A stretch of DNA of 64,000 nucleotides from Hysterangium stoloniferum (GCA_015178975.1 WHVD01000039.1:1-64000); one strand, 5' to 3'; positions 23,642 through 34,161 are shown, counted from the stretch's first letter. Notes: generated by a model from the letters alone, not told the origin. Numbers and translations: made by a program.

Positions 23642-23895
23642 AAATGCTTGGATGTCCTTAATTTCAGAGGACTGATAAGTGTCAGAGACCTTATGGATAT
23701 TCAGAGTTCTGAATATTGAGTATACAGAAAGAGAAGAGGAATAAGCTAATTAAGTTGATATCAGAGCTAAGGTGTAAGTGCAAATGCATGGAAACTAATA
23801 TAGGTTCTCTGGCTATTGTACTACAAATTGAGATCACAATAAGAATGGATTAGGAAGAATTCTGAATCTGGAACATAGGAGTCATAATTCATTGA
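23642..23895. mobile_element. Right part of the older family-X LTR
   Basis: Resumes the match to the 41.9-kb solo LTR exactly after the Ty3 element (TGTCCTTAATTTCAGAGG, GGATATTCAGAGTT, TATTGTACTACAAA). The right limit is uncertain because similarity fades near 23,895. Confidence 0.75.
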
Positions 23896-25039
23896 ATATA
23901 CAAAATTTTATGGAAAAGTCCTCATATTTTTAAGTAAGACTATTTCCTTTGGCTATGACTATATGTTTTAGGAGTTTATATTTCATTATCCCAAAATTTC
24001 ATCTTTAAGGCTTGTATGCTCTTTGAAAATACAGTGACCCAAAAAAGCATCTGGATGTCTGGTGAAATTGGAAAGAGGGGTTCACAGCTCCAGAAATAAA
24101 ATAGATAAAAATCTGAAAAAATCTGAAGTAAGAGGTATACATCTGACCTATATGATGACATAAGCATGACACCATAGCTTTCCTTATCAGGAGAGTAATA
24201 AATGAACAATGGACATGGCACATCCAGACACTTTTTTGCTCTGTCAACTGAAACATAAAACTCAACTAAGGTTCATATGACTGTGGGAATTTCTGGTTAG
24301 GTTCAACAAGGTCATGTGACCATATGTTTAAATAACACATTTATATGAATCTTTGCCCCATTTCACCCTCCCACCACATTATGAAGAAGCACTCTGCTGA
24401 AACAAACTCTCTGTTATTTCTCTTCTCCAGGAGAGTCACTCCTGCAGAACAATTGCTTCCAAACTCCATATTGGGCACTCTAGAGTATTAGAAATTCACT
24501 TCCAACTCCATGGTCCACTTCCAACACATTCCAGAGGTTGTCCTCCCAAGCTCTTTCCCAGGGATTATTACCACCTGGCTTGTTCTATCACCTCTGGACA
24601 GGTTGATAATGTTAATAATACAAGTCTTTGCATAAACTGAGACCAGGATTGAATCTGCAATGATGAGTGTATGTGCATATACTATGGTACCATAAGGGGG
24701 AACTAACTCCTTTGATTATATATTTCTCCTTTAATGATGCAATTAGCTAGAAACTTTGAGTATCTAACTTTCTCCTTTTTTACTCTCCTAAATACAATCA
24801 CAAAGTAAATAAAAGGACACAAAATTCACCATATACCTCAGTGAAAGTTATTTACTCACTGAGGTATGTGTGCAATCATTTACTATTATTCTATTACTTA
24901 TAAAACACCTTGTAGCTGCATATACAGGTACTATAATGTACAATGAAAGTTATTCACTCACTGAGCTGCATATACAGACTCAATCCTTTCATATTCTTGT
25001 CTCAAAACTTTACAGATACTGCCCCCCAGGCCAAATCCC
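23896..25039. other. Unassigned AT-rich repeat sequence
   Basis: No gene. The start (ATTGAATATACAAAATTTTA through TTTCATCTTTAA) recurs at 35,212-35,330, so a dispersed repeat is present. Around 24,839-24,982 two short phrases, GTGAAAGTTATT and AGCTGCATATACAG, each occur twice, a ~112-bp local duplication. Confidence 0.45.
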
Positions 25040-25160
25040 ACCTCCTTCAATGTCTTCACACAGACAATTCACAATGCATTGAAGAAGGAGAATTTGAAGG
25101 CTGTGGTGAAGACCAAAAGACCCCTTCTTGTCTCTCAACACATCAAGACTTGATATGAGT
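25040..25160 (+). pseudogene. Tc1/mariner transposase fragment, N-terminal half
   Basis: Reads TQTIHNALKKENLKAVVKTK then RPLLVSQHIKT, the end of the second helix-turn-helix and linker of Tc1-type transposases (compare GMKPVVKKKSPLLSKKHR in the copy near 29,220). It is cut off by the LTR fragment that starts at 25,164, and no catalytic part follows on this strand. Confidence 0.7.
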
Positions 25161-25163
25161 TTG

Positions 25164-25460
25164 TGTTAAGAGTGTGTACATGGAGGGTTTCCAGAGAAAC
25201 CCATGGGAAAGCCGGTAGGACTTGGCTTCAGCTTATAGGCTGCACCCTTGTGAGATCATGTTGTCCAATTTCAGACAGGCGGAGGGGAATCCTGGGGAGT
25301 CCAGGCAGGGTTCATGGGTTGAGGGGTCATGGGTTGGAGGTCGTGGGTCGAGAGGTCGTGAGTCGAGATAGATAATAAGAGAGATAGATGTGCCAGAGCC
25401 CGTGGGCTCTGACTAGCATGAGCGGTGTAATTCAAGTAGGAGTTTAGAGCGGAAAATGTA
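25164..25460 (-). mobile_element. LTR fragment, Ty3-element family, reversed
   Basis: Reverse-complement match to the right part of the 14,016 LTR: TGTTAAG start, CTTGGCTTCAGCTTATAGGC, repeated GGTCGTGGGTCGAG-type phrases, GGAGTTTAGAGCGGAAAATG. Its end overlaps in sequence with the second fragment starting near 26,945, so these are two pieces rather than one interrupted copy with a simple duplication. Confidence 0.75.
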
Positions 25461-25672
25461 CAGTAGGCAACAAAACCATTCAGATGTTTCTTTGTTTTGA
25501 AAAGACTCTTTAGCATTAGCCCAAAATAAATTCTAAAAATTCTGAATAAATTATGATAGATGCTCTAATATCACAAAATGTTGATTACATAACCATTATG
25601 TCATATGTCCATTTATGGCAATGTAATAATAGGATTAATGAAGCTTGTACATCCGAACAGTTTTGTTGCCTG
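25461..25672. mobile_element. Tc1/mariner-type MITE, 212 bp
   Basis: Inverted ends CAGTAGGCAACAAAACCATT and the reverse of CAGGCAACAAAACTGTTCGG, with TA on both sides (25,459-25,460 and 25,673-25,674). AT-rich centre, no coding. TA target and CAG ends fit the Tc1/mariner group. It lies directly beside a Tc1 transposase fragment, so it could instead be the terminal part of that element. Confidence 0.65.
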
Positions 25673-25697
25673 TATTTTATAAACCCTATATACTAAA

Positions 25698-25985
25698 CTA
25701 GTACTTGGTATACCCTCTCTTGGCCTTAATTACAGCTTCAACTCTTCTAGGAATACTTTTTATCAAGTTCTGACATACCTCTTTTGGTATCTTCTCCCAT
25801 TCCGCTTGACAGTGTTCCCAAAGCTCCTCCACTCCACTAGGTAGTGTGTTGTACTCAGTTAGCCTCCTTTTCAAGGGTTTAGATCTGGAGACTGTGCTGG
25901 TCATTGCATAACAGTATAGCCATGGTCATCAAACCACTTTTGAGCAGTTTCTGGTATGCTTTGGCCCACTGCAGCAAGCAGTTTA
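25698..25985 (-). pseudogene. Tc1/mariner transposase fragment, C-terminal end
   Basis: Minus-strand reading AQKWFDDHGYTVMQ near 25,940, then RLTEYNTLPSGVEELWEHC, PKEVCQNLIKSIPRRVEAVI and KAKRGYTKY with stop at 25,698. This is the usual C-terminus of fungal Tc1 transposases. The catalytic aspartates upstream are missing, and the reading breaks down beyond about 25,985. Confidence 0.85.
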
Positions 25986-26029
25986 TTCCACCCCTAGTTG
26001 GCCTGTTGGACAAATAAATACAAATACTT

Positions 26030-26420
26030 AGTCACCTCTAGTTGAGCTGCTGACCTAAGTTAACTCAGGATCCCTTTGTCACCTTGGGTTGAGCTTCTGA
26101 CAATAGTCCTACCCCTGGTCACTCTTCTGACCAATCAGGATTCCCTGCCACCTCTGGTTGAGCTTCTGGTATTAATCATTTATACTATAGTCACCTCTTA
26201 ATTGAGTATTGATTATTAGTTTTCTTTACATTGTTATTTGTAGTCTAAAACCTCAGTCACCTCTAGTTGAGTAATCTGACTGTTTATTACATTACAAATA
26301 ATCCCTGTTCCATTGCCTGTTATTTGTAGTCCAAGACTTCAGTCACCTCTAGTTGAGTAATTTGACTGTTTATTACATTACAAATAATCCCTGTTTCATT
26401 GCTCATTTATTGTGAATCAG
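26030..26420 (+). repeat. Array of a TCACCTCTAGTTGAG motif
   Basis: The phrase TCACCTCTAGTTGAG with small changes occurs at about 26,032, 26,081, 26,150, 26,192, 26,255 and 26,342, usually followed by CTTCTGAC or TAATYTGAC. The last two lie in an 87-bp tandem unit beginning TGTTATTTGTAGTC (26,232 and 26,319). It may be the repeated part of an LTR or of a foldback element; no ends found. Confidence 0.7.
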
Positions 26421-26944
26421 TAAAGCATATTCAGAAAACATCTTAAGTGTTGAGCATCAATAAATACTGAGAATATCCTTGCAAGATCCTTAAGACTACA
26501 TTAAGATCCTGATAAGTTAGTATTACAGTGGACCTTGTAGGTTAGCATAAATAAAGCATATATTAGGCAAATAGTGTTTTATTCTATATCTAATCTTTTG
26601 ACCTGTTTATAAATATTTTTACTGTTTGATAAATAGTATAAAATATATATAAACTAGCTAGAATTGAAGTTGAATCTAGTTTCAGAATCAGTTAATTGTT
26701 ATTCATATTTTAGTAGTTGTTTTCACAGAAAAAGAACAAACTTGCACAAGCAGCTCTCAAAACCTTCTTTGTGAAGTAGGGTGCATATATTCAAGTAAAC
26801 TCTTGACTTCAGGGGTTCTAAGTCTATTTAGGCTGCCATTGATTAATATCAAATACTTGAATTATTTTACCTTGCAGTGAATTGAGTATTCGCACATTTT
26901 GATAGAGCATTGGACTCCTTTTTCAGAAAATAGTATTAAAATAA
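26421..26944. other. AT-rich sequence without a recognisable gene
   Basis: Very AT-rich with many TATA-like runs and no frame worth reporting. Probably the continuation of the repeat that contains the motif array. Confidence 0.4.
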
Positions 26945-27902
26945 GGCTAATACATCACAGCTCTGACAAGGTAAGCAGTGTGTTTCAAAGAGGAGATTAG
27001 AGCGGAAAATGTACTTGAGATTACTGGGGGAATCTAAGCTGATTTTCTGACTGGATTGTATGTACAACATCTGCCAGACTATATAGACTGTGGAATGAAT
27101 AACTGTCATGAAGGTACAAACTCAAATTTCGATAATATTCAATTTAATATTTCTTCGACATTTCTTTGACATTTCTTTGACTTTCTGACTCAATTTCTGA
27201 CTTGACTTCTGACTCAACTATTCTTCGACAATATCTTCGACAATATCAAATATCTTCGACTTGTCTCAGTTTGATGTCATTGATGATTTCACTTTGATAT
27301 CATATTATCATCATAGGTAAATGATATATAGTATATAAGGACGATGATAGAAACAAAGGAAGTCAGTCAGAAAACCTTTATTATATTATATTATTACTGT
27401 ATTATATAATCATCAAAATTTCTCCGAGATTTTCTTTGACTTAATTATTCATACACCTCTGTGTCCTATCTTTGCCTCATGCTTTATCAACAGGACAAAT
27501 TAATACTTCATCGAATGAGGCATCTTTATTCGATATTGTTGAATATTCTTCGATTGTTTATTTGACTTTATTGAGTAAAATTTGATTTGTGACAATAACA
27601 TACCAAATCCAGTAATAATGAAAACTAAAACTAGCAAACATAAAATGAGATAAATAAACACCAAACTTGGTGTTAGGAATGGAACAGAGCAGAGCGGAGT
27701 CCAAAATGTGACAGGTCATAGAACCATAATGGGAATGGGTGGGAGCAGAGTCCGAATTGTGACAGGTCATTTAACCATAACGGGAACGGGGCTCAGTTAG
27801 AGAGCTGTTGGGTTTTCCAAGTGGGGTTCGGTGACTGATATGTGGGATAATGTCAGAGATAGACAGGAGTGGGTTCTGGCAGGCATTCCGGTGACTAATA
27901 CA
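26945..27902 (-). mobile_element. Second reversed LTR fragment of the Ty3-element family, split by a W LTR
   Basis: Matches in reverse the left two-thirds of the 14,016 LTR (GAGATTACTGGGGGAATC, ACATCTGCCAGACTATATAG, then ACACCAAACTTGGTGTTAGG, GACAGGTCAT). It is interrupted by the W solo LTR at 27,104-27,594 and ends near ...GTGACTAATACA. Confidence 0.75.
27104..27594 (+). mobile_element. Solo LTR, family W copy 2
   Basis: 491 bp, TGTCATGAAGG ... GATTTGTGACA, with ATAAC on both sides (27,099-27,103 and 27,595-27,599). It keeps TTCGAC-type CpGs that copy 1 has mostly lost, so it is probably the younger copy. Inserted into an LTR of another family. Confidence 0.92.
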
Positions 27903-27989
27903 GTGACTTACAAAACATATCCAATGCTTTTCAGTTTCAACTTGTATAGCTTATACCCCAGTAGATAAAATTGTAAAAATCACTGAAAT

Positions 27990-28113
27990 AGTTTCCAACA
28001 TACTTTATCATGTCTAGTCCAAGCCACCATAATGTCTTTATGTGATATCCATATATGGTAACAATATGAATATTTTAATAGAGAGGGGTCATTGGATACC
28101 TTTTGTCACTGAC
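27990..28113 (-). repeat. One arm of an inverted ~125-bp repeat pair
   Basis: The reverse complement of this stretch (CAGTGACAAAAGGTATCCAA ... GATATCACATAA) recurs in forward orientation at 30,325-30,470. The ends resemble Tc1-type termini (CAGTGACAAAAGG). The two arms bracket the Tc1 copy between them, so they may be its terminal repeats or separate MITE copies. Confidence 0.65.
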
Positions 28114-28281
28114 AGACTTTTGGCAAGAAATTACTTATATTTAGTACTTGGTATAGCCACCCTTTGCCTTTAATACATCTTCAACCCTCCTAGGCATACT
28201 TTCAATCAAATCCTGGCACACCTTTGTATCAATCTTGTACCATTCCTCCACCACCCTCTCCCAGAGCTCTTCCATCCCCTG

Positions 28282-28682
28282 TGTGAAGAGTGGTGGAAGT
28301 TCTGACCATTCTATATACAAAGGAATGAGTAGAAGGGGAAGAATGATTTGAGTGGAGGCCTTGACTGTTATAGTTTGAGGCCAGAAGTGTTTGTTAGCTC
28401 AGATTAATGCTATCTATGTGGTAGCTGGCACATTACCCTGATCACCACTCGCTGTAGACCTAGTTTATGTCTTACGAGTGGTGGTGCTTGGGTAAAAGTG
28501 TGTCTGTTTCTATTTGGCGCTGAGAGCACCCACAAGTATACACAGAGCTTCAAACTAATGAAATGGTGCAACAGTTGAAGAATGTAAAGGATAGGAAAAT
28601 GTGAGTAAAATATGTAAAATATAAATGAAAGAAAAGGAGTGTTTTACTACAATGAAACTGTGGTAAAAGCATACTCCTCACA
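28282..28682 (+). mobile_element. Solo LTR, family Z copy 1
   Basis: 401 bp, TGTGAAGAGTGG ... GTGGTAAAAGCATACTCCTCACA, with CCCTG on both sides (28,277-28,281 and 28,683-28,687). Inserted in the Tc1 transposase: removing it restores TCTTCCATCCCCTGGGGTG as in the copy at 59.9 kb. Same family as 61,748-62,221, but nearly all CG sites there are TG or CA here. Confidence 0.93.
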
Positions 28683-29393
28683 CCCTGGGGTGTATTCTCA
28701 TACCCTGCCAACCTCCACTTCAGGTGATTCCATAAGTGTTCAATGGGATTCAGGTCAGGAGACTGTACTGGCCATGAGAGAACCCTGAAACCATTTTCTT
28801 GGAACCAATTCTGGGCCTTCTTGCAGGTATGCTTGGGGTCATTATCCTGCTGGAAGATGACATCATGCAGATTTACCATAATCCCTGAGGCTGGCTTGCA
28901 GGTCATCCTCCAGAATCTGTATGTAGAGATCCCCATCCATCCATCCATCAATCTTGCATGCATAACCAACCCCCCCACAGCATCCACCCCCACATCATCA
29001 AAGATCCACCACCAAACTTCAGGGTTCCCTCAACCAGCCTGTCACTCAAGCCCTCCCCTGCCTTTTTCCATACCCACTTCCTACCATCTGACCCCAGCCT
29101 ATTGATTTTTGTCTCATCAGACCACACCACCTTCTTCCAGTTCTCCACAGTCCAATCCTGATGTGCCAAAGCAAAGTCCATCCTCTCCTTCCTATGCTTC
29201 TTAGAAAGAAGAGGACTTTTCTTCTTTACCACAGGCTTCATCCCAGCTGCCTTGAGTCCACAACATGCTGTTTGAGGATTGAGTGACTGGTTGGTGATAG
29301 TGCTGTTTGAGTATTTGAGGTAATCTACAAGCCTGGAGATCACAGTGCGAGGACTCTCTACACTGGGGAGCATAGTCACTAAGAGTAGAGTGG

Positions 29394-29629
29394 TGTAGGT
29401 ATTAAACTGGGGATATTGCTAGGCTTCTAGATGAGGATCCTACTCCTCAGCTAGACTAACTATATAGTATGTACATGGTCTGTGCAATGGTCTGTGCATG
29501 ATGGTGTGCTCTGGATCTAGTGAACACTAAACTAAATATACAGTATCACATGTTATGAACCGGTCAGATCTATAAAGTTACAAGATGAGATATGAGATTA
29601 GACTTAGATGCATATCACATATTCTAACA
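29394..29629 (-). mobile_element. Short LTR-like insertion in the Tc1 copy
   Basis: 236 bp, TGTAGGTATTAAAC ... ATATTCTAACA (TG...CA ends), flanked by AGTGG and AGTGC, a 5-bp duplication with one difference. It separates the N-terminal and catalytic parts of the transposase. I see no second copy in the window. Confidence 0.55.
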
Positions 29630-29814
29630 AGTGCAAAGTGCCTTTGTTGCATCTACAGCTGTATCAGCCTTCCCAGAGCTGATAAGACATTGTGCAAAAC
29701 AGATATTGGCTGTAGAGAGTTTGGAAGGATGACCACCAGAAGTGAAGTCTAGAGACAGTAGCAAAGCCATATCTAGTGGAAACTGAAATATGTTTGGCAG
29801 AATGGCCAGCACAA

Positions 29815-30190
29815 TATCGAATAAAGATGCCTCATTCGATGAAGTATTAATTTGTCCTGTTGATAAAGCATGAGGCAAAGATAGGACACAGAGGTGTATG
29901 AATAATTAAGTCAAAGAAAATCTCGGAGAAATTTTGATGATTATATAATACAGTAATAATATAATATAATAAAGGTTTTCTGACTGACTTCCTTTGTTTC
30001 TATCATCGTCCTTATATACTATATATCATTTACCTATGATGATAATATGATATCAAAGTGAAATCATCAATGACATCAAACTGAGACAAGTCGAAGATAT
30101 TTGATATTGTCGAAGATATTGTCGAAGAATAGTTGAGTCAGAAGTCAAGTCAGAAATTGAGTCAGAAAGTCAAAGAAATGTCAAAGAAGA
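29815..30190 (-). mobile_element. LTR fragment, family W copy 3
   Basis: Same orientation as copy 1 and close to copy 2 in reverse (GATGCCTCATTCGATGAAG, GAAAATCTCGGAGAAATTTT, GATATTGTCGAAG). Both ends are missing, so it is a fragment rather than a clean solo LTR. Confidence 0.8.
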
Positions 30191-30324
30191 GAGGATGCAT
30201 AATTGAAATTAGAAGAATCTTAGCTGTGAGAGTCCTTCTACTTATACTTTAGCACAGCATGATCACATGACATGTTGAAAAATATAAACAAGTGCAAACA
30301 ATCAACATTGTCATATGATTTTCA

Positions 30325-30470
30325 TGCAAAAGCCTGTCAGTTACAAAAGGTATCCAATGACCCCTCTCTATTAAAATATTCATATTGTTACCATATATGG
30401 ATATCACATAATGACCTTATGGTGCCTTGGACTATACATGATAGAGCATGTTGGCAAATATTGCTCATAT
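30325..30470 (+). repeat. Other arm of the inverted ~125-bp repeat pair
   Basis: Forward copy of the reverse complement of 27,990-28,113 (ACAAAAGGTATCCAATGACC ... GGATATCACATAATGAC). Confidence 0.65.
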
Positions 30471-31093
30471 TAGTTGGAAAACAAAGGCCAACTGGTTGTT
30501 TTCTCAAAAATTTGGATCATGTTTACCATTTCCACTCAATGGGATCATAAGCCTCTGCAACAGAATCCTGCACCCTCTCCTCAAACACCAAAACACTGAG
30601 TCCCATTGGAATTCAAGGTTGGAACCACCTTTTTGGAACCCCACTTGTAGAATTCACCTTCCTGGGAACCTACCCTTGGGTGCCTCTGACACTGGTGTCC
30701 ACAATGATAGTGACCTGACAACTCATTTTTAAGTGTTTTCTTTCATTAGCCATGCTCTTCCATTTCCATCCCAATGGCTTTCCATTATTCCTTGTATCTG
30801 TCCATTGTCTTATTTGCATTTCCTAATTCTTATTGTTTTATGTTTACCTTGTATATTCATCATTTTGATCCATTACTTGTTTTCTCCACTTCACTCTTCT
30901 TTCACTGTTCATGATCCCATCTTCAGAGCTCTGTCTCATTCCAAACCATTCTATTTTTTGTTTCCAACTTAGTATGCAGACTCCTCCTTGTATTGTTCTA
31001 TATTTCAAATATCAACTTAATTTACCACTGTCCCACTCTTAGTATTATCCCTACCCTTGTACCTTAGTCTTCAAGTTTGAGACTTAGACCATC
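30471..31093. other. No gene recognised
   Basis: Short plus-strand frames only (for example SHWNSRLEPPFWNPT near 30,600). T-rich from 30,730 to 31,030. No repeat of this stretch found in the window. Confidence 0.35.
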
Positions 31094-31809
31094 CTACAAC
31101 TTAGACTTCTTCCTGTGGCCTGCCAGGAACTCCTCAGAAACCCAGTCATTAACACAACCTATTCTTGCTCCAGAGCCTGAAGCGATTCCAAAAAAATGCT
31201 TGCAAGAGGCCCAGGTGAAACTGCGATCTTTCACCTGGTTTTTTTTTCCTCTCCATTTATGTTTTGGGGCTGTATCCATTGAGAAAATCCCACATCGGAT
31301 GGCAAAGAGACCCCCGAAGGATAACATAGGGGCTCTGCCTCCTCTCTAGGCTTGGACGAGCAGGATATGTGGAGTAAATGTGAGGATACGAGTGGTCGTG
31401 ATCGTGTAAGACTGGATCTTGTGGGACAGCAGCGGGTTTTACAGATGCTTCTCCGTCCGGTTGACTATTACCTTTTCTCCCACTTCCACTGCTATTGCTT
31501 AATTGCTGTTCTAGCGAGGCTCCGAGATGTTCTATGGAAAATTGTTGGCAGGCGGATGGATCGCTGTTCGAGACATTGAGTGAATACTGGTTATGAGACA
31601 TTTTGTACTCAAAATAAAATACATGCAATACTCCATTGACGAGAATAGTACCAATTTTCATAGTTGATTTCACTGAAGTTGGCATTTTTAGAGGTTGGAG
31701 AGCCCAATCGCCAGTCCATTGGTCTGCAAAAAATGGCTCCGGAGGTCTGGATGTCCAGGCAATAGTGATTGAAGCTCATGCAGATCTGCAGTTCATGGCC
31801 CAGCATCTC
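31094..31809 (-). CDS. Hypothetical minus-strand coding segment beside the giant transposon
   Basis: A 142-residue frame at 31,685-31,257 (MSHNQYSLNVSNSDPSACQQ, E-Q-Q-L-S-N-S-S-G-S-G-R, PDGEASVKPAAVPQDP) has ordinary soluble-protein composition, rich in Ser, Pro, Gln and His, as seen in disordered parts of fungal regulators. A second frame (31,327-31,094: APKHKWRGKKNQVKDRSFTW) may be a following exon. I do not recognise the family and exon joins are unresolved. The giant transposon inserted just upstream at TAA (31,810-31,812), so a longer gene may have been cut here. Confidence 0.3.
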
Positions 31810-31812
31810 TAA

Positions 31813-32720
31813 CACTGCTGTGGTGAACCCCTTTTGGAGCACCGCAAAATCCTTCCCAAGGAGATGAACTTTAATAAATGAATTTTATTGTGCACTAAAT
31901 CTTACTTAAAATAGACATTTTGAGTCACACAAGAGTGGAACTAAAGGTGACTATTAGGTTGAATTTAGTTTGTAAGTAAATATCACATCTAGTATTAATA
32001 TTGAACATGTCAAAATATACCCAAAAAATGACCTTTTATCAGCATTTTATGGTGGCATAAATGAGTCATTTTGAGACAACATTAAAGAGAAATAATAGTT
32101 GAAAATTAGATAGACTTTTGCAAGTTAATAAAGATAACATTTTGTACTTGTTTTATGGAGTATTTAAATCCTATTCCTAAATGTGTCCTTTAGTGAAGTG
32201 TTAAAAAAATAAATTTAGTAATCAGATTTTAGAATACATCAAAATGAGCTATTTAGTACATGGATTTAAAACAGTACAAGATGTTTCCCAAATTTAGAAT
32301 TTTGTGCAATCCAAAATTCATCGCATTCTGTGCGTGTCGCTTTGGAGACGATCTTCGCATGAACTCACACAATAAAAGTTGCTTGTTACCAATTGGGCGG
32401 CAAGATGTGAGTGTGAATATAACAAAAGAATTACTGGCAGGTGACACTGTTTGTTGATTGTACCGATGTATCAAATATGCAGTGTGACGATTCACCGCAA
32501 CATACCAATTGTACATGACAAATCGTCATACTTATCACGATATGCAATTAATATTCGTGTGTCACAGGTGATGAATTGCGTGTCACAGGTGATGAATTGC
32601 GTGTCACAGGTGACAAATCACATGTCACAGGGATGCATCGTGTGTCACAGGGTGACACATTGCATGTCATGGGGTGATGAATTGCATGTCACAGGTGATG
32701 AATCATGTGTCATGGGGGTG
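31813..32720 (+). repeat. Left terminal inverted repeat with subterminal array
   Basis: Matches 50,683-51,525 in reverse. At about 32,447-32,515 it has some 65 bp (GATTGTACCGATGTATCAAA ...) absent from the right copy but found again near 45,730. From 32,560 to 32,720 a ~21-bp unit, GTGTCACAGGTGATGAATTGC and variants, repeats about eight times. Confidence 0.93.
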
Positions 32721-32892
32721 ACACTTCATCACATGCAACATACATATCATCGTCATGACCCTTGCTCAAATGCACCAGTTATCAGGAGGCACGCTCCCAA
32801 TGGGGTGTAGTACCTCACTGGTTGAAACACAAGGATGTGAGGCTCAACACCATAAAAGTGTGAGCTGAGAATTTCATCAAATTGGCCAGCAT

Positions 32893-33465
32893 ATGGAGCA
32901 ATATGAAGGCAAAAAACGATGTGTCGTCATTTGTGATGGGTCAGTTCATCCATACCCGTCCTGCCAGAGACTGATCCAAGCTTACATCATTAGCTATTTT
33001 GAGCAGTTGAAGAAGGCCCAAGAGTATTTACCACATTTCATTCGCTGCAAGGACAACAGACTTATGATTATGGCTGGTCTATATGATTCAACTCTGTATT
33101 ATCATATTGTCAGGTTGGTGTTCACCTTTTAAATTATTCTTTAGGCACTACTAATGAACTGTGGACCTTCACCGTCGTTACAACTGATGCTTCAGAAGCA
33201 TTTTCCTGGTTGCATGACAGACAACCTGTGATTTTATCTTCCACTGGACAGCTAGAAGCTTGGCTGGACACAGATAAGGGCTGGCACTCGGGTCTAATTG
33301 GAATTTTGAAGCCAGGACATGGGAAAGACCTGGAATTGTATGTAATACATATTTCAGTGCCCTGTTCTATCCAAATCTGACCAGAACTCTTTCTTCTTCC
33401 AAAGTTACTCAGTGTCAAAAGAAGTTGGGCACGTAGGAACGAATTCTCCAGTGGGGACGGTGTAA
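32893..33465 (+). pseudogene. SRAP-domain (HMCES/YedK-type) gene fragment, 5'-truncated
   Basis: SRAP proteins crosslink to abasic sites in single-stranded DNA through the N-terminal cysteine. Here the reading begins mid-domain: KRCVVICDG, then LPHFIRCKDNRLMIMAGLYD, then after a short gap ELWTFTVVTTDASEAFSWLH, DRQPVILSS, GQLEAWLDTDKGW, GLIGILKPGHGKDLEL, and finally SVSKEVGHVGTNSP with stop at 33,463-33,465. The LHDRQPVIL histidine motif is kept; the first ~80 residues with the catalytic Cys2 are absent, and the ExW part (normally GYYEW) is not visible. The gaps fit introns (one only ~31 nt, unusually short). It lies 170 bp inside the left repeat. Captured host gene copy, probably non-functional. 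Confidence 0.8.
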
Positions 33466-33656
33466 GTTGGTGTGCGGAGTCGGATGTAGCTACATGTGTC
33501 CTCCCACCAAAATTCCTCATACCCATGTAGCTCACTTGGCACTTCATAATTCCATAGCATAGTTTAGTGGGGACACCATGCCCCTGGCCACAGTTAGTCC
33601 TTGTCACTTGAAGCAGGATACAAATATATTATTAAAAAAAAGTAGCTGCATGTGAT

Positions 33657-33986
33657 GCAGAACGTCACTGGCACCTAACCATGACCGCAGCCTGGCAATG
33701 GTCTATTCTTCCTACCCACCCCCGACTCCAGCATTCACTTATGCACTGGCAATGTAAGGCTTCAGTGTGCCTGCAGCTGTCGTCAACTGCTAGCAGGATC
33801 TCGGGCTCTTCCTCGGGCTTCGGCCCAAATTTCCACTCTTCATTCGACCATCATACCAACCACCATCTGGCCTGCTCCCTCTCAATTCTCTCGTAGATAC
33901 TATAGCAGCTATGCTCTATACGATGCTACGGAACCACTATGTATCTTAGTTATGCGATGTGGTATATAAATGTATTAAAAATAAAT
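33657..33986 (+). mobile_element. Short non-LTR element (SINE or truncated LINE) with long target duplication
   Basis: Flanked by AAGTAGCTGCATGTGAT (ending 33,656) and AAGTAGCTGCACGTGAT (ending 34,008), one transition apart and preceded by A runs, a duplication of about 20 bp. The 330-bp body is C/T-rich with no frame. Its 3' end CACTATGTATCTTAGTTATG, then CGATGTGGTATATAAATG and an A-rich tail matches the 3' end of the LINE at 6,273-8,407, so the LINE machinery probably mobilised it. Confidence 0.85.
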
Positions 33987-34161
33987 AAAAAAAGTAGCTG
34001 CACGTGATCTATTTTTTGTATGATGTTTCGGGATGTATGACCTATTGTGCTTTCTTTTTTTTTTGGCCTACATTAGGATCTATTGTCTACTGCTATTATT
34101 CCTTTACAGATAAATACCATATGCAGCAAGCTTGTAGCTCTCCAGAAACAATTACCTTTTC

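Larger units (their letters stand above)
28141..29790 (-). pseudogene. Tc1/mariner transposase, two insertions inside
   Basis: Minus strand. N-terminal helix-turn-helix segment LSTANICFAQCLISSGKADT near 29,740; second part with TVISRLVDYLKYSN, GMKPVVKKKSPLLSKKHRKE, then catalytic core VVWSDETKINRLGSDGRKWV (first Asp), FQQDNDPKHTCKKAQNWF (second Asp) and SPDLNPIEHLWNHLKWRLAG (Glu), spaced as DD34E. The C-terminus continues at 28,141-28,281 after a solo LTR. A frame change lies near 28,970, where the copy at 59.9-60.4 kb reads through as GCMLWEGVGYACKIDGRMDG. Interrupted also at 29,394-29,629. It cannot make a transposase. Confidence 0.85.

Noticed and set aside
25443-27014. 1.5-kb insertion with a ~17-bp target duplication (TTAGAGCGGAAAATGTA)
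   Set aside because: Similarity of the right copy extends more than 40 bp further upstream into LTR sequence, so these are two overlapping LTR fragments, not a target duplication.
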